Assembly: GCA_903952205.1 (NCBI GenBank)
Contig: CAJBEZ010000099.1
Span: 62,001-126,000 of the forward strand
Reading direction: 5' to 3'
Length of the DNA: 64,000 nt
DNA from: an uncultured Desulfomonile sp.
GTDB taxonomy: Bacteria > Desulfobacterota > Desulfomonilia > Desulfomonilales > Desulfomonilaceae
The position numbers and the translations under genes were made by a program. Under the pieces are notes generated by a model. The model saw nothing but the letters and a program-made list of their open reading frames with translations, was not told the origin of the DNA and ran no database searches. Positions 26,081 to 34,384 of the stretch are shown piece by piece; within the stretch, counting starts at the first letter, position 1; each line of letters starts with the position of its first letter.

Positions 26081-27565
26081 TCATTCATGTCGCCGTTCAC
26101 ATCGTTCCAACAAACGGTTCTTCTCCTCAACTGCGCTCAGAAAACGCCACCACACCAATTCCAGGTATTTCTGATACGACGGGTCATCATGTGTTGGGAC
26201 GACCCATTTCACCAACAAATCAGAATCCTTAAAGTTCCGGAGCCCAGTCTTTTTCGGGGAATCCGGATGAATGTCCCGTGGGTTATTCCACACATGTGGC
26301 TGATATCCGTTCAGGTTGACTTCGACCTTGAGCAAATCAAGGTCCCGGACACCTACCTCCATTAGTAAAACAAGTTCATCGTGCGATTTTACCCGACGCA
26401 GCCTTGCCTCCATGTATGAATTGAAGGTCGACAGGAACTGGCAGTCCTGGCGATTCTTTATCGCTTTGGTAAGGCGGTCTATTCTATTGACGTGAAGCAC
26501 TAGAGCCATGATCGCCACAAGCCCTATAATCGAGACCCCTGCGATTATCCAGGGTAAAGACGATCCGGGATTGAGATTGATCAAAAGCGTGACAGAACAG
26601 AAAAGGGCGCTGAAAATATAAAATATTCCAATGACCAGCCTTGGTCTCTGGAACATTTCCATGAACCGGTGGTGTATATGATCCGCGTCAGGTAGGAAGA
26701 TCTTCCTTCCACTGATCCATCGGCGTGCGATAGCAAGGGCCACGTCAATCAATGCGATGGCGAAAGGCAGAAGCAAAGCCAGGAGCGTGGTCAGGGTTGT
26801 GTATCGTGAACCGGACCCCTTGACTATATCGCTGGTCGCGAAAATACTCAGCATAAACCCCATGGAGAGGCTCCCGGAATCACCCATGAAAATGGAAGCC
26901 GGCGGAAAATTGAACCTCAGAAAAGCTACCAGGCTGCCCGCCAATGTGAAACATATAGCGGTGACCAGCAGGTTTCCCTTGGCGAACGCAAGTATGCCGC
27001 AGGTCAACGAAGCAAAAAAACAAATCCCACCCGCAAGTCCATCCATGCCGTCAATCAGGTTAATGGCGTTCATCACGAGCAATATTATGAAGCCCAGTAT
27101 CGGGTAGCCCAGAGCCCCAGTATCGATAAGCCCGTAAAATGGGATAACGATCTTTCCGATGGAATTGCCGCCTATCAGAACTATCATGACCCCAAATATC
27201 TGACCCGCCAACTTCTTGCGCCACCCAAGGTTGGCCCTGTCGTCGATCAGCCCGACAAAGAGGACCCACAGGGTTCCTGCAAACACCGAAATGAACTGCG
27301 GAACCGTATCATGATCGATCAGCGCAGAGCCAACGCCAACCAGGTACAGATAACCTGAAAACAATACAAGATGCGGCGCAAAAATTGCCACACCACCCAG
27401 GACAGGGATTGCGTTCCCATGTAATTTCCGGCCACCCGGGTAGGACAGAAAGCCATACGCTACCGCTAGTCTCTTCATCGCAGGTATTAATAGATAAGTA
27501 ACGATGAAACCGAAGCCGACCAAAATGGCTATGTATTTGTAATATTGATCCAAATCGTCCCCCAA
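26081..27565 (-). CDS. WecA/TagO-type undecaprenyl-phosphate sugar-1-phosphate transferase with C-terminal extension
   Basis: 494 residues; the first about 350 match the polyprenyl-phosphate HexNAc-1-phosphate transferase family (WecA, TagO, MraY relatives), about eleven membrane helices. Motifs: GRKLHGNAIPVLGG, VGLIDDRANLGWRKK (DD motif), NAINLIDGMDGLAGG, FMGDSGSLSMGF and the PDADHIHHR loop (HxHH), all in the right order. It primes glycan repeat units by adding a sugar-1-phosphate to undecaprenyl phosphate on the cytoplasmic face. Residues about 360-494 are an additional cytoplasmic region (VKSHDELVLLMEVGVRDLDL, WKTH-free, rich in charged residues) that I do not recognise. It is flanked by family A repeats. 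Confidence 0.9.
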   Translation of the reverse strand: MGDDLDQYYKYIAILVGFGFIVTYLLIPAMKRLAVAYGFLSYPGGRKLHGNAIPVLGGVAIFAPHLVLFSGYLYLVGVGSALIDHDTVPQFISVFAGTLWVLFVGLIDDRANLGWRKKLAGQIFGVMIVLIGGNSIGKIVIPFYGLIDTGALGYPILGFIILLVMNAINLIDGMDGLAGGICFFASLTCGILAFAKGNLLVTAICFTLAGSLVAFLRFNFPPASIFMGDSGSLSMGFMLSIFATSDIVKGSGSRYTTLTTLLALLLPFAIALIDVALAIARRWISGRKIFLPDADHIHHRFMEMFQRPRLVIGIFYIFSALFCSVTLLINLNPGSSLPWIIAGVSIIGLVAIMALVLHVNRIDRLTKAIKNRQDCQFLSTFNSYMEARLRRVKSHDELVLLMEVGVRDLDLLKVEVNLNGYQPHVWNNPRDIHPDSPKKTGLRNFKDSDLLVKWVVPTHDDPSYQKYLELVWWRFLSAVEEKNRLLERCERRHE

Positions 27566-27660
27566 TTAATTCCGGTCATTGTATTAATTAATATGATTGT
27601 AACATGAAAGTTCGTTAATTGAAACTTATGGCATCCCAAAAGACGGCCCAATGCGCGGCA

Positions 27661-27860
27661 CGGATAGGGGCTCAAGATCTTGAGCCCTAGGCTCTCTCCC
27701 GAATAACATCTCCGAACCAAAGAACCCACAGCGCTGCTATGGGTATTTCGTTCCCGGTTTCGGGATTTATGTTCGGTTCTTCGTACGGGCGCTCCTGCGT
27801 GTGCGCTCTGTCTTTTCTATTCCCCGTCAGGGGATACATAATTCAGCCCCCGGAAACGCC
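27661..27860. repeat. Interspersed repeat family A, copy A3 (left part, split by a MITE)
   Basis: Carries the GGGGCTCAAGATCTTGAGCCC-like palindrome, a shortened CACAGCGCTGCTATGGG arm, the GTTCCCGGTTTCGGGATTT block, the GCGCTCCTGCGTGTGCGC module and the TTCCCCGTCAGGGGATACAT module, ending in GGAAACGCC. The last module resumes at 28056 after the MITE. Confidence 0.8.
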
Positions 27861-28055
27861 CCTGAGCATGCCCCATAAGTGTCCCGCTGGACACCGGGAG
27901 CCGAACAGTCTGTAGAGGTAACTATCTGAAAATGTTTATGCTGACAATTTGCTTTTGAAGAATTCTTGTGGCGGTCGTGACTTTGTGGCCATAATAAATT
28001 CATGATGTTACCTGTCCACTACGGTGTCCAGCCATGAGATGTGGGGCATGGTCAG
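27861..28055. mobile_element. 195-bp MITE with about 35-bp terminal inverted repeats
   Basis: It is bounded by a 9-bp direct duplication GGAAACGCC (27852-27860 and 28056-28064). The ends are inverted repeats: CTGAGCATGCCCCA at the left and CTGACCATGCCCCA on the other strand at the right, both followed about 10 bases later by CTGGACACCG. Removing the element and one duplication restores a family A module identical in layout to those at 30220-30240. It encodes no transposase, so it would depend on a partner elsewhere. The 9-bp duplication is common among several IS families and does not by itself identify one. Confidence 0.75.
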
Positions 28056-28285
28056 GGAAACGCCGGGGGGGATTGCGTTGCGATGTATGTCTTTGCGGCC
28101 CAAAGAGGACCCACAGCGCTGCTATGGGCTAACATATGTAACCCCTCCAGGGTTAATGGGATGTTCTCTCAAGAACAATCCATATGCGTCCCGGAGGGGC
28201 AGCGTCAGAATAGCCCATGGCATCGCCATGGGTATATTGCGATTGCGCCTATCGTTATCCCATGGCTGTGCCGTGGGTGTATTTG
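28056..28285. repeat. Interspersed repeat family A, copy A4 (plus remainder of A3)
   Basis: It begins with the resumed GGAAACGCCGGGGGG module. The core runs from CCCACAGCGCTGCTATGGGC (about 28110) through ACCCCTCCAGGGTTAATGGG and GCGTCCCGGAGGGGCAGCG to GCCCATGGCATCGCCATGGG (ending near 28233), then a second CCCATGGCTGTGCCGTGGG hairpin. The space 27566-28390 is filled by A3, the MITE and A4 and holds no gene. Confidence 0.8.
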
Positions 28286-28390
28286 TCGCGGTTTTTGGTA
28301 ATTGTCTGGTATTATGCCTATGTTGTTTCAACTAAAAAAGATTTGCGGAATAACCGAGATATCTGGTATTAAATATAATTAATAACCGAT

Positions 28391-29704
28391 ATGGCTGGTA
28401 CAATGCTGAATCTCTCACAAGATAAAATCATCGAAATCCTGCTCGATGTTAATTTCTGGCAGGAGGACCGTTTCTGCGGCGTTGAACGAGGGCCATACCT
28501 GGAGAGGATTTTCCAACTCGCTCAGGATGGTCTCGCCGTAACGCTTGTTGGGCCAAGGCGGAGCGGGAAATCGACGATCATGAACCAATTGATCCAGCGT
28601 CTGATCGCTCAAGGTGTCCCCCGAAAGAATACGCTTTTCATCAACTTTGAAGATCCCCGTTTCTTTGGCGAACTCACCCCGGAATTCATGAACCGTCTGT
28701 TAAGCGCCTATTTGACATTCCTTAAACCGGAAGGAAAAACCTATATCTTTCTGGACGAGGTTCAGAATGTGCGCTCATGGGAGCGGTTTGTTCGCCAGGT
28801 GATCGATAAAGGCGGGCGACAGATATTTATCACAGGGTCTTCGTCAAAACTGCTGAGCCGGGAGTTGGGCACTCTCTTGACGGGACGTCATCTTGATGCT
28901 GAGATCTATCCTCTGAATTTCGGCGAATTTCTATCTTTTAATGGGATAGTCTATGGCGATCGGCTCGATATGATCGGCAGACAAGACGAGATCCATGGAA
29001 AAATCCGGGAGTTCATGCAGTGGGGCGGATTCCCCGCTGTAGTTCTTGGGCAAAATAAACAGGAGATTCTTTTGGCTTATGCCCGTGATATTCTCACACG
29101 CGATATTGTCGAGCGTTACAGTATTGCCAAGGTGGATAATCTACGGACGCTTTACAAATATTATATGACCAATGCCGCGTCGCTGATATCCTACAATAGT
29201 ATCAAAGGTTTCTTGAATATTCCGGTCGATACCGTCGAAAGATGGTCTGACTATTTGAATCAGGCCTTTCTTTTCTTTTTCGTAAGGCGTTTTTCATATT
29301 CACTGAAGGAGCAGGAAAAAAATCCCAGAAAGGTATACTGCGTCGACACTGGCATGCGGAACGCCGTGTCGTTCCGATTTACTGAAGACCTGGGTAAGCT
29401 TTTGGAAAACCTTGTTTTTATGAAATTCCTGCATGAGGGAGCCGATGTCTTTTATTGGAAGGACGCTCAGGGCTACGAAGTTGATTTTGTAACCATGAAA
29501 CAGGGGAAAATCAGGGATGTCCTCCAGGTCTCCTTTGATGTGTCGGAGGCAAAAACTAAAAATCGGGAGGTCAGGGCCCTTCTTCGCTCCATGGCCTTTT
29601 TCAACATGAAGGAAGGGCTGATCGTCACGGAAGACCTGGAGGCGGAAGAAACAATCAATGGATACCTGATCCGCTATGTCCCTATCTGGAAGTTTCTGCT
29701 GTAG
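28391..29704 (+). CDS. AAA-family ATPase with DUF4143 domain (AAA_14)
   Basis: 437 residues. Walker A G54-PRRSG-K60-S (LVGPRRSGKST) and Walker B YIFLDEVQN (D122, E123) define the ATPase, followed by FITGSSSKLLSRELGTLLTG, typical of AAA_14 proteins, and the DUF4143 C-terminus from about 200 (EILLAYARDILTRDIVERY, then VYCVDTGMRNAV, FWYKD-like YWKDAQGYEVDFV). The YEVDFV strand resembles a degenerate nuclease core. This is a widespread orphan ATPase family, often multi-copy in repeat-rich genomes. Its function is not established. It stands alone between family A and B repeats. The start ATG gives the usual N-terminus; MLNLS five codons in is possible. Confidence 0.88.
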   Translation: MAGTMLNLSQDKIIEILLDVNFWQEDRFCGVERGPYLERIFQLAQDGLAVTLVGPRRSGKSTIMNQLIQRLIAQGVPRKNTLFINFEDPRFFGELTPEFMNRLLSAYLTFLKPEGKTYIFLDEVQNVRSWERFVRQVIDKGGRQIFITGSSSKLLSRELGTLLTGRHLDAEIYPLNFGEFLSFNGIVYGDRLDMIGRQDEIHGKIREFMQWGGFPAVVLGQNKQEILLAYARDILTRDIVERYSIAKVDNLRTLYKYYMTNAASLISYNSIKGFLNIPVDTVERWSDYLNQAFLFFFVRRFSYSLKEQEKNPRKVYCVDTGMRNAVSFRFTEDLGKLLENLVFMKFLHEGADVFYWKDAQGYEVDFVTMKQGKIRDVLQVSFDVSEAKTKNREVRALLRSMAFFNMKEGLIVTEDLEAEETINGYLIRYVPIWKFLL

Positions 29705-29731
29705 GGAGCCCGCATAATCCAAAATATGAAT

Positions 29732-29845
29732 GTCATTTCGAACGCAGAGAGAAATCTAAGCCGTTACGGATTACGTACATAACCATCCATATTGCCAAAC
29801 GCTGCTTGATTAGATCTCTCGTCGCAAGGCTCTGTCGAGATGACA
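29732..29845. repeat. Interspersed repeat family B, copy B1
   Basis: About 114 bp starting GTCATTTCGAACGCAGAGAG and ending CTCTGTCGAGATGACA. The ends are inverted complements (GTCATTTCGA and TCGAGATGAC, with one mismatch) and inner arms AAATCT/AGATCT pair, so the unit is a long imperfect palindrome with an AT-rich centre. Confidence 0.8.
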
Positions 29846-29872
29846 TGAAAACAAAATCGCAAACCCAAAGAA

Positions 29873-30240
29873 CCCACAGCGCTGCTATGGGCTAACATAT
29901 GTAACCCTTCCAGGGTTAATGGGATGTTCTCTCAAGAGTAATCATATTTGCCCCTCTTGATGGGGCAACGTTCATGAGCCCATGGCTGTGCCATGGGGAT
30001 ATTGTCCGGGTTTTTGGATTTGTGTTCGGCTATGCCGTGGGTGTGTTTCGTTCCCGTTGGACCGTGTCCATCAATTGTGGCCGTTCTACCATGGGTGGAT
30101 TGTCGGTGATTTCGGGGTTTGTGTTCGGTTCTGCGTAGGGGCGCTCCTGGGTGTGCGCCCTCTTTATCCATTTGCATCTACCCTCTATTTTCTGTTCCCC
30201 GTCAGGGGATACATAATTTAGACCCCGGAAACGCCGGGGG
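29873..30240. repeat. Interspersed repeat family A, copy A5 (long composite)
   Basis: Core from CCCACAGCGCTGCTATGGGC with TTGATGGGGCAACGTTCATG and GCCCATGGCTGTGCCATGGG, then several TTGTGTTCGG-type blocks, the GGGGCGCTCCTGGGTGTGCG module and an uninterrupted TTCCCCGTCAGGGGATACAT ... GGAAACGCCGGGGGG module. This last part is the reference for the MITE insertion site in A3/A4. Confidence 0.75.
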
Positions 30241-30247
30241 GATTGGT

Positions 30248-30628
30248 TCACGCGTGATGACTTTCGACGCTGCCGGCCAGCACAGAAACAATGAACTGGT
30301 TAAGACTCACGTCGTTGTGCTTAGCTGTCAGGACCAATTCCCGGTGCAGGTATTTGGGTAGTCTAACCACAAATTTGCCGCTATAAGCTTGTTCGTCTTT
30401 TTCCGGTTCCGGAATAATCAATCCCTCTTGAATATATTCGGAAAATCTCTCACGCTTTATTTGTTCCAGGTTCTTAACCGCTTCTTCTATTGTTTCCCCG
30501 TCAGCGAGCAGAGAGCATCTCCCCAATTGCGGTATGCTGGCCGAAAATCCTCCGCCATCTTCCGCAGGGATAGGCTTTAGTTCGACTATATAGGGCAGGC
30601 TCATGTAGTAATTAAGATCCTTTTTCAT
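30248..30628 (-). CDS. hicB: HicB-family antitoxin
   Basis: 126 residues. The N-terminal half has the HicB fold signature (EDGGGFSASIPQLGRCSLLA, then DGETIEEAVKNLEQ), a partial RNase H-like domain that binds the HicA toxin. The C-terminal RLPKYLHRELVLTAKHNDVSL is a ribbon-helix-helix DNA-binding segment used for autoregulation. The gene overlaps the upstream hicA by 17 bases, which signals translational coupling. The family A repeat A5 ends only a few bases downstream of its 3' end. Confidence 0.85.
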   Translation of the reverse strand: MKKDLNYYMSLPYIVELKPIPAEDGGGFSASIPQLGRCSLLADGETIEEAVKNLEQIKRERFSEYIQEGLIIPEPEKDEQAYSGKFVVRLPKYLHRELVLTAKHNDVSLNQFIVSVLAGSVESHHA

Positions 30629-30914
30629 GTCCTTTGTCCTCCCGACTCTCTATGATTTCGACAGCGCCGGCAATTTTCTTTAAATATTCTCTTTTTACAT
30701 GTTGTCCACCCTTTACTGGGATCTCGAGGTGACCTAGAGGACCAAATTCTTTCATTCCTGCTAATCTCTTGTCCTTCACGGTAATATGTGAACCACCTTT
30801 AGTCACTATGCCATCAGGGAAATACCGTTCAAGGATTGCAATGACATGATCTGTGGGAGACTCTGTCGGGGCATTCTTTAACCACAATTGAACCCGTTTT
30901 TCTGTTTTCGACAT
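30612..30914 (-). CDS. hicA: HicA-like toxin (mRNA interferase family)
   Basis: 100 residues. The dsRBD-like HicA features are seen: an N-terminal helix, KGGSHITVKDKRL with the catalytic-type His in GGSH, and IPVKGGQHVKREYLKKIAGA, which corresponds to the 'IPvHgGkeikrGTLrkIL' end of HicA. It lies directly upstream of hicB (17-base overlap), the usual order toxin then antitoxin. It is somewhat longer than a canonical 60-80 residue HicA because of an N-terminal extension (KTEKRVQLWLKNAPTESPTD). Confidence 0.8.
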   Translation of the reverse strand: MSKTEKRVQLWLKNAPTESPTDHVIAILERYFPDGIVTKGGSHITVKDKRLAGMKEFGPLGHLEIPVKGGQHVKREYLKKIAGAVEIIESREDKGHEKGS

Positions 30915-31006
30915 TCTCTCCTAACACTAATAGTATTATATTCAGTATCAAATTGCAATCGTTGGTAGAGAGTTCACCGAAAAAAGGTCAATTATTCGAT
31001 GCAACG

Positions 31007-31375
31007 GTAGAGGCGCTCCTGCGTGTGCGCCCTCTTAATGAATTTGTGTCCGCCCGGTGGATTGTGATTTCGGTCTTCTCTATTCCCCGTCAGGGGATAC
31101 ATAATTTAGCCCCCGAAAACTCCGGGGGGAGGCGTTGCGGTGTGTGTAATTGCGGTCCAAAGAACCCACAGCGCTGCAATGGGCTAACATATGTAACCCT
31201 TACAGGGTTAATGAGACGTTCTCTCAAGAGCAATCCATATGCGCCCCGGAGGGGCAGCGTCAGAATAGCCCATGGCATCGCCATGGGTATATTGCCCTGG
31301 GTTTTGGGGATTTGCGTATTATTCTATTCCCCGTAAGGGGATACATAATTCAGCCCCCGGTAACACCGGGGGGGA
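31007..31375. repeat. Interspersed repeat family A, copy A6 (long composite)
   Basis: In order: the AGGCGCTCCTGCGTGTGCGC module, a TTCCCCGTCAGGGGATACAT module with GGGGGG end, the core (CCCACAGCGCTGCAATGGGC, ACCCTTACAGGGTTAATG, CGCCCCGGAGGGGCAGCG, GCCCATGGCATCGCCATGGG) and another TTCCCCGTAAGGGGATACAT module. It shows that the modules can be reordered and duplicated. The interval 30915-31506 holds no gene. Confidence 0.8.
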
Positions 31376-31506
31376 TGCGTTGCGGTGTGGGGTATTCATA
31401 GGTGGGTAGACACGCATGCTCTCTTCATCTTGATCGTGTGCGCCCTGTCTTGTTTTATATACGTCCGCCCTCTTGCCTGTCCTTTCGACCTCTATATGGT
31501 GTCATT

Positions 31507-31722
31507 TTACAGGGCGACCGGCGTCAGCGTAAACACCTGGCCATGCCGTGCGGCTTCATTCAGATCGCCTCGACGCAAAGCCTCCCGAACATCGTCCAAT
31601 TTACCGGCGTCTTCGAGTGATAAATAAGGAGACCAACCTTCTTCCATATAGATCAGATCAACCGGAACTTCGGCTACGTATCCACCTTCATGGATAAGTT
31701 TTCTTTCTCGCTTCCTTCTCAT
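31507..31722 (-). CDS. Small antitoxin-like protein paired with a DUF4258 protein
   Basis: 71 residues: a basic start (MRRKRERKLIHEGGYVAEVP), then VDLIYMEEGWSPYLSLEDAG and a helical end LDDVREALRRGDLNEAARHG. The start overlaps the stop of the DUF4258 gene by 4 bases (ATGA-type), so the two are translationally coupled. DUF4258 proteins are commonly found beside small antitoxin-like genes of this kind; function here is by association. Confidence 0.7.
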   Translation of the reverse strand: MRRKRERKLIHEGGYVAEVPVDLIYMEEGWSPYLSLEDAGKLDDVREALRRGDLNEAARHGQVFTLTPVAL

Positions 31723-32042
31723 CTACGCCTCCTGAGAAAATCCTCGGACCACCTTCGCGGATCCGGCCTATATGCTGTGATCAAGACTGCTGGAAATGAT
31801 CTGCCTTTGGGAATCCCCCACACAACGTGAATCGGATTGCCGGCGGGATCCTTCTGAAGTGTCAAGACGCAGGGTCCTTTCCAATAATCAGGATAGTCCT
31901 CAACCACCGTGGCCTCGCCAAGGCTTCCCAATGCATCCCGCACAAAAATGCTCTCATCACTCAGTTCATCATAACCGTGACTGGATATCAGTAACTCGTT
32001 GTTTTGAATTAACTCTACGATCCGCTGAAAGGTTTCGCTCAC
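31719..32042 (-). CDS. DUF4258 domain protein, probable toxin of a TA pair
   Basis: 107 residues: ISSHGYDELSDESIFVRDAL (the His-containing start of DUF4258), EATVVEDYPDYWKGPCVLTL, and a strand HVVWGIPKGRSFPAVLITAY ending YRPDPRRW. The family is related to BrnT/RelE-like small RNases by fold prediction and is thought to be a toxin component. It precedes its partner by a 4-base overlap. Confidence 0.75.
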   Translation of the reverse strand: MSETFQRIVELIQNNELLISSHGYDELSDESIFVRDALGSLGEATVVEDYPDYWKGPCVLTLQKDPAGNPIHVVWGIPKGRSFPAVLITAYRPDPRRWSEDFLRRRR

Positions 32043-32291
32043 GAATAAATCCTAACCTCGTTGAGAGAGACTGACAAGTATATTACTATGATCAACAATA
32101 CCAGACAATAGCCGATTGGAGCGGGGGTGGTCTGTCCTTTCGACCAAAAGAGCCCACGATGGGCGATGTGTCCCTACGGTAATCGTCCTACCCATGAATC
32201 AGATATGATATGTTTATGTCAGCATGGAAATACGAGGGCGCAAAAAAGTTCAACGCCAGAGTGATCTAGAATTTTCGTCGGTGGTGTTAGC

Positions 32292-32642
32292 ATGATAATT
32301 GAACCGATTAGGACCGAAGCAGATTACAAAGCCGCGATGGCCAGGATAGATGAACTGTGGGGAAGTGACCTCGGGACACCAGAAGGCGACGAGCTTGACA
32401 TACTGATTGCGATAGCCGGCGCCTATGAAAAAAAACACTACCATATTGACCCGCCGGACCCTCTTGCTCTCCTCGAATACAGGCTTGACCAACTGGGGTT
32501 GAGTCAAAAAGATATTCAACGTGTGATGGAATTCAGGAAAAAGGTCCCGGAAATCTTGTCGCGCGCGAGTGGGCTTAGCCCGGAAATTATTCATTCATTC
32601 AAAGACATTCCATTGGAGGCGTTTCTAGTTTCGGCGGATTAA
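32292..32642 (+). CDS. HigA-like antitoxin, apparently without its toxin gene
   Basis: 116 residues. The N-terminus IRTEADYKAAMARIDELWG, GTPEGDELDILIAIAGAYE and HYHIDPPDPLALLEYRLDQL match the HigA-family antitoxins that pair with HigB mRNA interferases. The helix-turn-helix follows (LGLSQKDIQRVM) but its recognition part is shorter and diverged (FRKKVPEILSRASGLSPEII). The 200 bases upstream, where higB is expected, show only a short open frame near 32220-32265, so the toxin seems lost or decayed. Confidence 0.75.
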   Translation: MIIEPIRTEADYKAAMARIDELWGSDLGTPEGDELDILIAIAGAYEKKHYHIDPPDPLALLEYRLDQLGLSQKDIQRVMEFRKKVPEILSRASGLSPEIIHSFKDIPLEAFLVSAD

Positions 32643-32702
32643 TTCACATGGAGGCGCCCTGTGTTGGACCGCAGGAGCGGCCCAAAAGTCGACCCAATGC
32701 AG

Positions 32703-32900
32703 GGTAGGGGCTCAAGATCTTGAGCCCTGGGCCTTTCCCGAATAACATCCCCGACCTGAAGAACCCACAGCGTTGCAATGGGCTAACATATGTAACCCTT
32801 TCAGGGTTAATGGGAAGTCTCTCAAGAGTGCTCCTATTTGCCCCTCTTGATGGGGCAACGTTCATGAGCCCATGGCTATGCCGTGGGGTTATTTGGTCCC
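32703..32900. repeat. Interspersed repeat family A, copy A7
   Basis: Palindrome module GGGCTCAAGATCTTGAGCCC, then CCCACAGCGTTGCAATGGGC, ACCCTTTCAGGGTTAATGG, a shortened loop with TTGATGGGGCAACGTTCATG, and the arm GCCCATGGCTATGCCGTGGG. It is followed immediately by B2. Confidence 0.8.
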
Positions 32901-32905
32901 CTCCT

Positions 32906-33020
32906 GTCATTTCGACCTTTGGGAGAAATCCAACCCGGCCTGTAACACGTACATACCCGCCCATATTGCCAAACGCAGCTTGGTTGGATCTCTCGTCGCA
33001 AAGCTCTGTCGAGATGACAG
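32906..33020. repeat. Interspersed repeat family B, copy B2
   Basis: 115 bp, GTCATTTCGACCTTTGGGAG to CTCTGTCGAGATGACAG; lies between two family A copies (A7 and A8). Confidence 0.85.
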
Positions 33021-33043
33021 CCGACAACCCAAACCCCACCCCA

Positions 33044-33250
33044 CCCACAGCGTTGCTATGGGCTATTATGTGTAACCCTTCCAGGGTTAATGAGACGTTC
33101 TCTTAAGAGCAATCCACATGCGCCCCGTACGGGGCAGCGTCAGAATAGCCCATAGCAACGCTGTGGGTGAATTTGTCGGCGATATTGGTATTTGTGTCCG
33201 GCTGTGCCGTGGGTATATTTCGTTCCCGGTTTTAAAGTTCATGTTCGGGA
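33044..33250. repeat. Interspersed repeat family A, copy A8
   Basis: Core with CCCACAGCGTTGCTATGGGC, ACCCTTCCAGGGTTAATG, CGCCCCGTACGGGGCAGCG and GCCCATAGCAACGCTGTGGG, then a TTCCCGGTTTT block. Arms complementary as in A2. The space 32643-33400 is filled by A7, B2 and A8 and has no gene. Confidence 0.8.
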
Positions 33251-33400
33251 TGTACAGGCAGGGACGTCTGTCACTACCATGAATGATCGGCAGAGACGCC
33301 GATCCGTGAATATCATTTCGACCGTTGGGACAAATCTTGACGCTCATTTCAAAATAATTAATACTAATAGCCGTAAATCAAGGGGGCAAGGAGATAACTC

Positions 33401-34042
33401 ATGAAAAATACACTAATGGAATCCCGAGTAAGAACCCTGGAAGAAATGATGGCCGATCTGATCGCCACAGTGGAGCAAACATCAATCGAGGTACGTGCAT
33501 CCAATGACCGGATGGAAAGAGATACGGCCAAGTTCATAGAAGAGATGCGCGTCTTTAAGGATGAAACACGTCAGGAACATCGAAATTTAAACAAACAACT
33601 CGGCGAGATCGCTAACAAGCAGGGTCGTATGACCGAAGACCTGGTCGCTCCAAGCATTTGCCGGATACTTCAGGAAGTGCTAGATTGCCCACCAAACCTT
33701 GGTTGTGGTCTGCTGGTAAGAGCACGGCGAATCAATCCTAACAACCGGAGCATGACCAAAGAATTTGATGTCATAGCCGATTGTGGTGATTACGTTCTGG
33801 TAAATGAAACCAAGAGCAACCTTTCGCCTACGGATATCGATAAACTTATGTATACAATCAAAGATGTTCGTGAATACTTCCCAGAATATACAGACCGAAA
33901 AATTATTGGTTCCCTCGCCACATTATACGCTGACAAGAGCCTGGTAAAATTCGCTTCCCGCAAAGGAATAATGATTTTAGCCGTGGGTAATGAATTGATG
34001 GATGTGATGAACGAACCCGGGTTCAAACCCGCTGAATTTTGA
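33401..34042 (+). CDS. Coiled-coil protein with C-terminal PD-(D/E)XK-like (DUF3782-type) domain, second copy
   Basis: 213 residues. Residues about 5-80 are a coiled coil (VRTLEEMMADLIATVEQTSI, DRMERDTAKFIEEMRVFKDE). From about 85 the nuclease-like domain follows: VAPSICRILQEVLDCPPNLG, then KEFDVIADCGDYVLVNETKS, with E-F-D and N-E-T-K forming the D/E-x-K type core. It shares architecture, not close sequence, with the protein at 24835-25638. It is embedded between family A copies A8 and A9, a third case in this window of a single orphan gene isolated between repeats. Confidence 0.72.
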   Translation: MKNTLMESRVRTLEEMMADLIATVEQTSIEVRASNDRMERDTAKFIEEMRVFKDETRQEHRNLNKQLGEIANKQGRMTEDLVAPSICRILQEVLDCPPNLGCGLLVRARRINPNNRSMTKEFDVIADCGDYVLVNETKSNLSPTDIDKLMYTIKDVREYFPEYTDRKIIGSLATLYADKSLVKFASRKGIMILAVGNELMDVMNEPGFKPAEF

Positions 34043-34072
34043 TTAATGCAATTTAGATCAACCCACACCCCA

Positions 34073-34210
34073 CCCACAGCGTTGCAATGGGCTAACATAT
34101 GTAACCCTTTCAGGGTTAATGGGAAGTCTCTCAAGAGTGTTCCTATTTGCCCCTCTTGATGGGGCAGCGTTCATGAGCCCATGGCATGGCCATGGGTGTA
34201 TTTGGTTCCC
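34073..34210. repeat. Interspersed repeat family A, copy A9
   Basis: CCCACAGCGTTGCAATGGGC, ACCCTTTCAGGGTTAATGG, TTGATGGGGCAGCGTTCATG, GCCCATGGCATGGCCATGGG. Nearly identical in layout to A7, and like A7 it is followed at once by a family B unit. Confidence 0.8.
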
Positions 34211-34214
34211 TCCT

Positions 34215-34329
34215 GTCATTTCGACCTTTGGGAGAAATCCAACCCGGCCTGTAACACATACATACCCGACCATATTGCCGGACGCTGCTTGGTTGGATCT
34301 CTCGTCGCAAGGCTCTGTCGAGATGACAG
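34215..34329. repeat. Interspersed repeat family B, copy B3
   Basis: 115 bp, very close to B2 (same GTCATTTCGACCTTTGGGAG start), so the A-then-B pair A7/B2 and A9/B3 look like a duplicated block. Confidence 0.85.
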
Positions 34330-34384
34330 CCAACGCAACCCAAGAACAAGCGGCAGGATGCCGCTTCTACACACCCCCACCCCA

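Noticed and set aside
28391-29704. AAA ATPase, PD-(D/E)XK-like proteins and TA pairs as one anti-phage system
   Set aside because: The genes lie on different strands, are separated by repeats, share no operon, and belong to families that usually stand alone; no evidence for joint action.
32089-32291. Intact higB toxin gene before the HigA-like gene
   Set aside because: Only a short open frame (MSAWKYEGAKKF) precedes it; it lacks the HigB core, so I did not call a gene.
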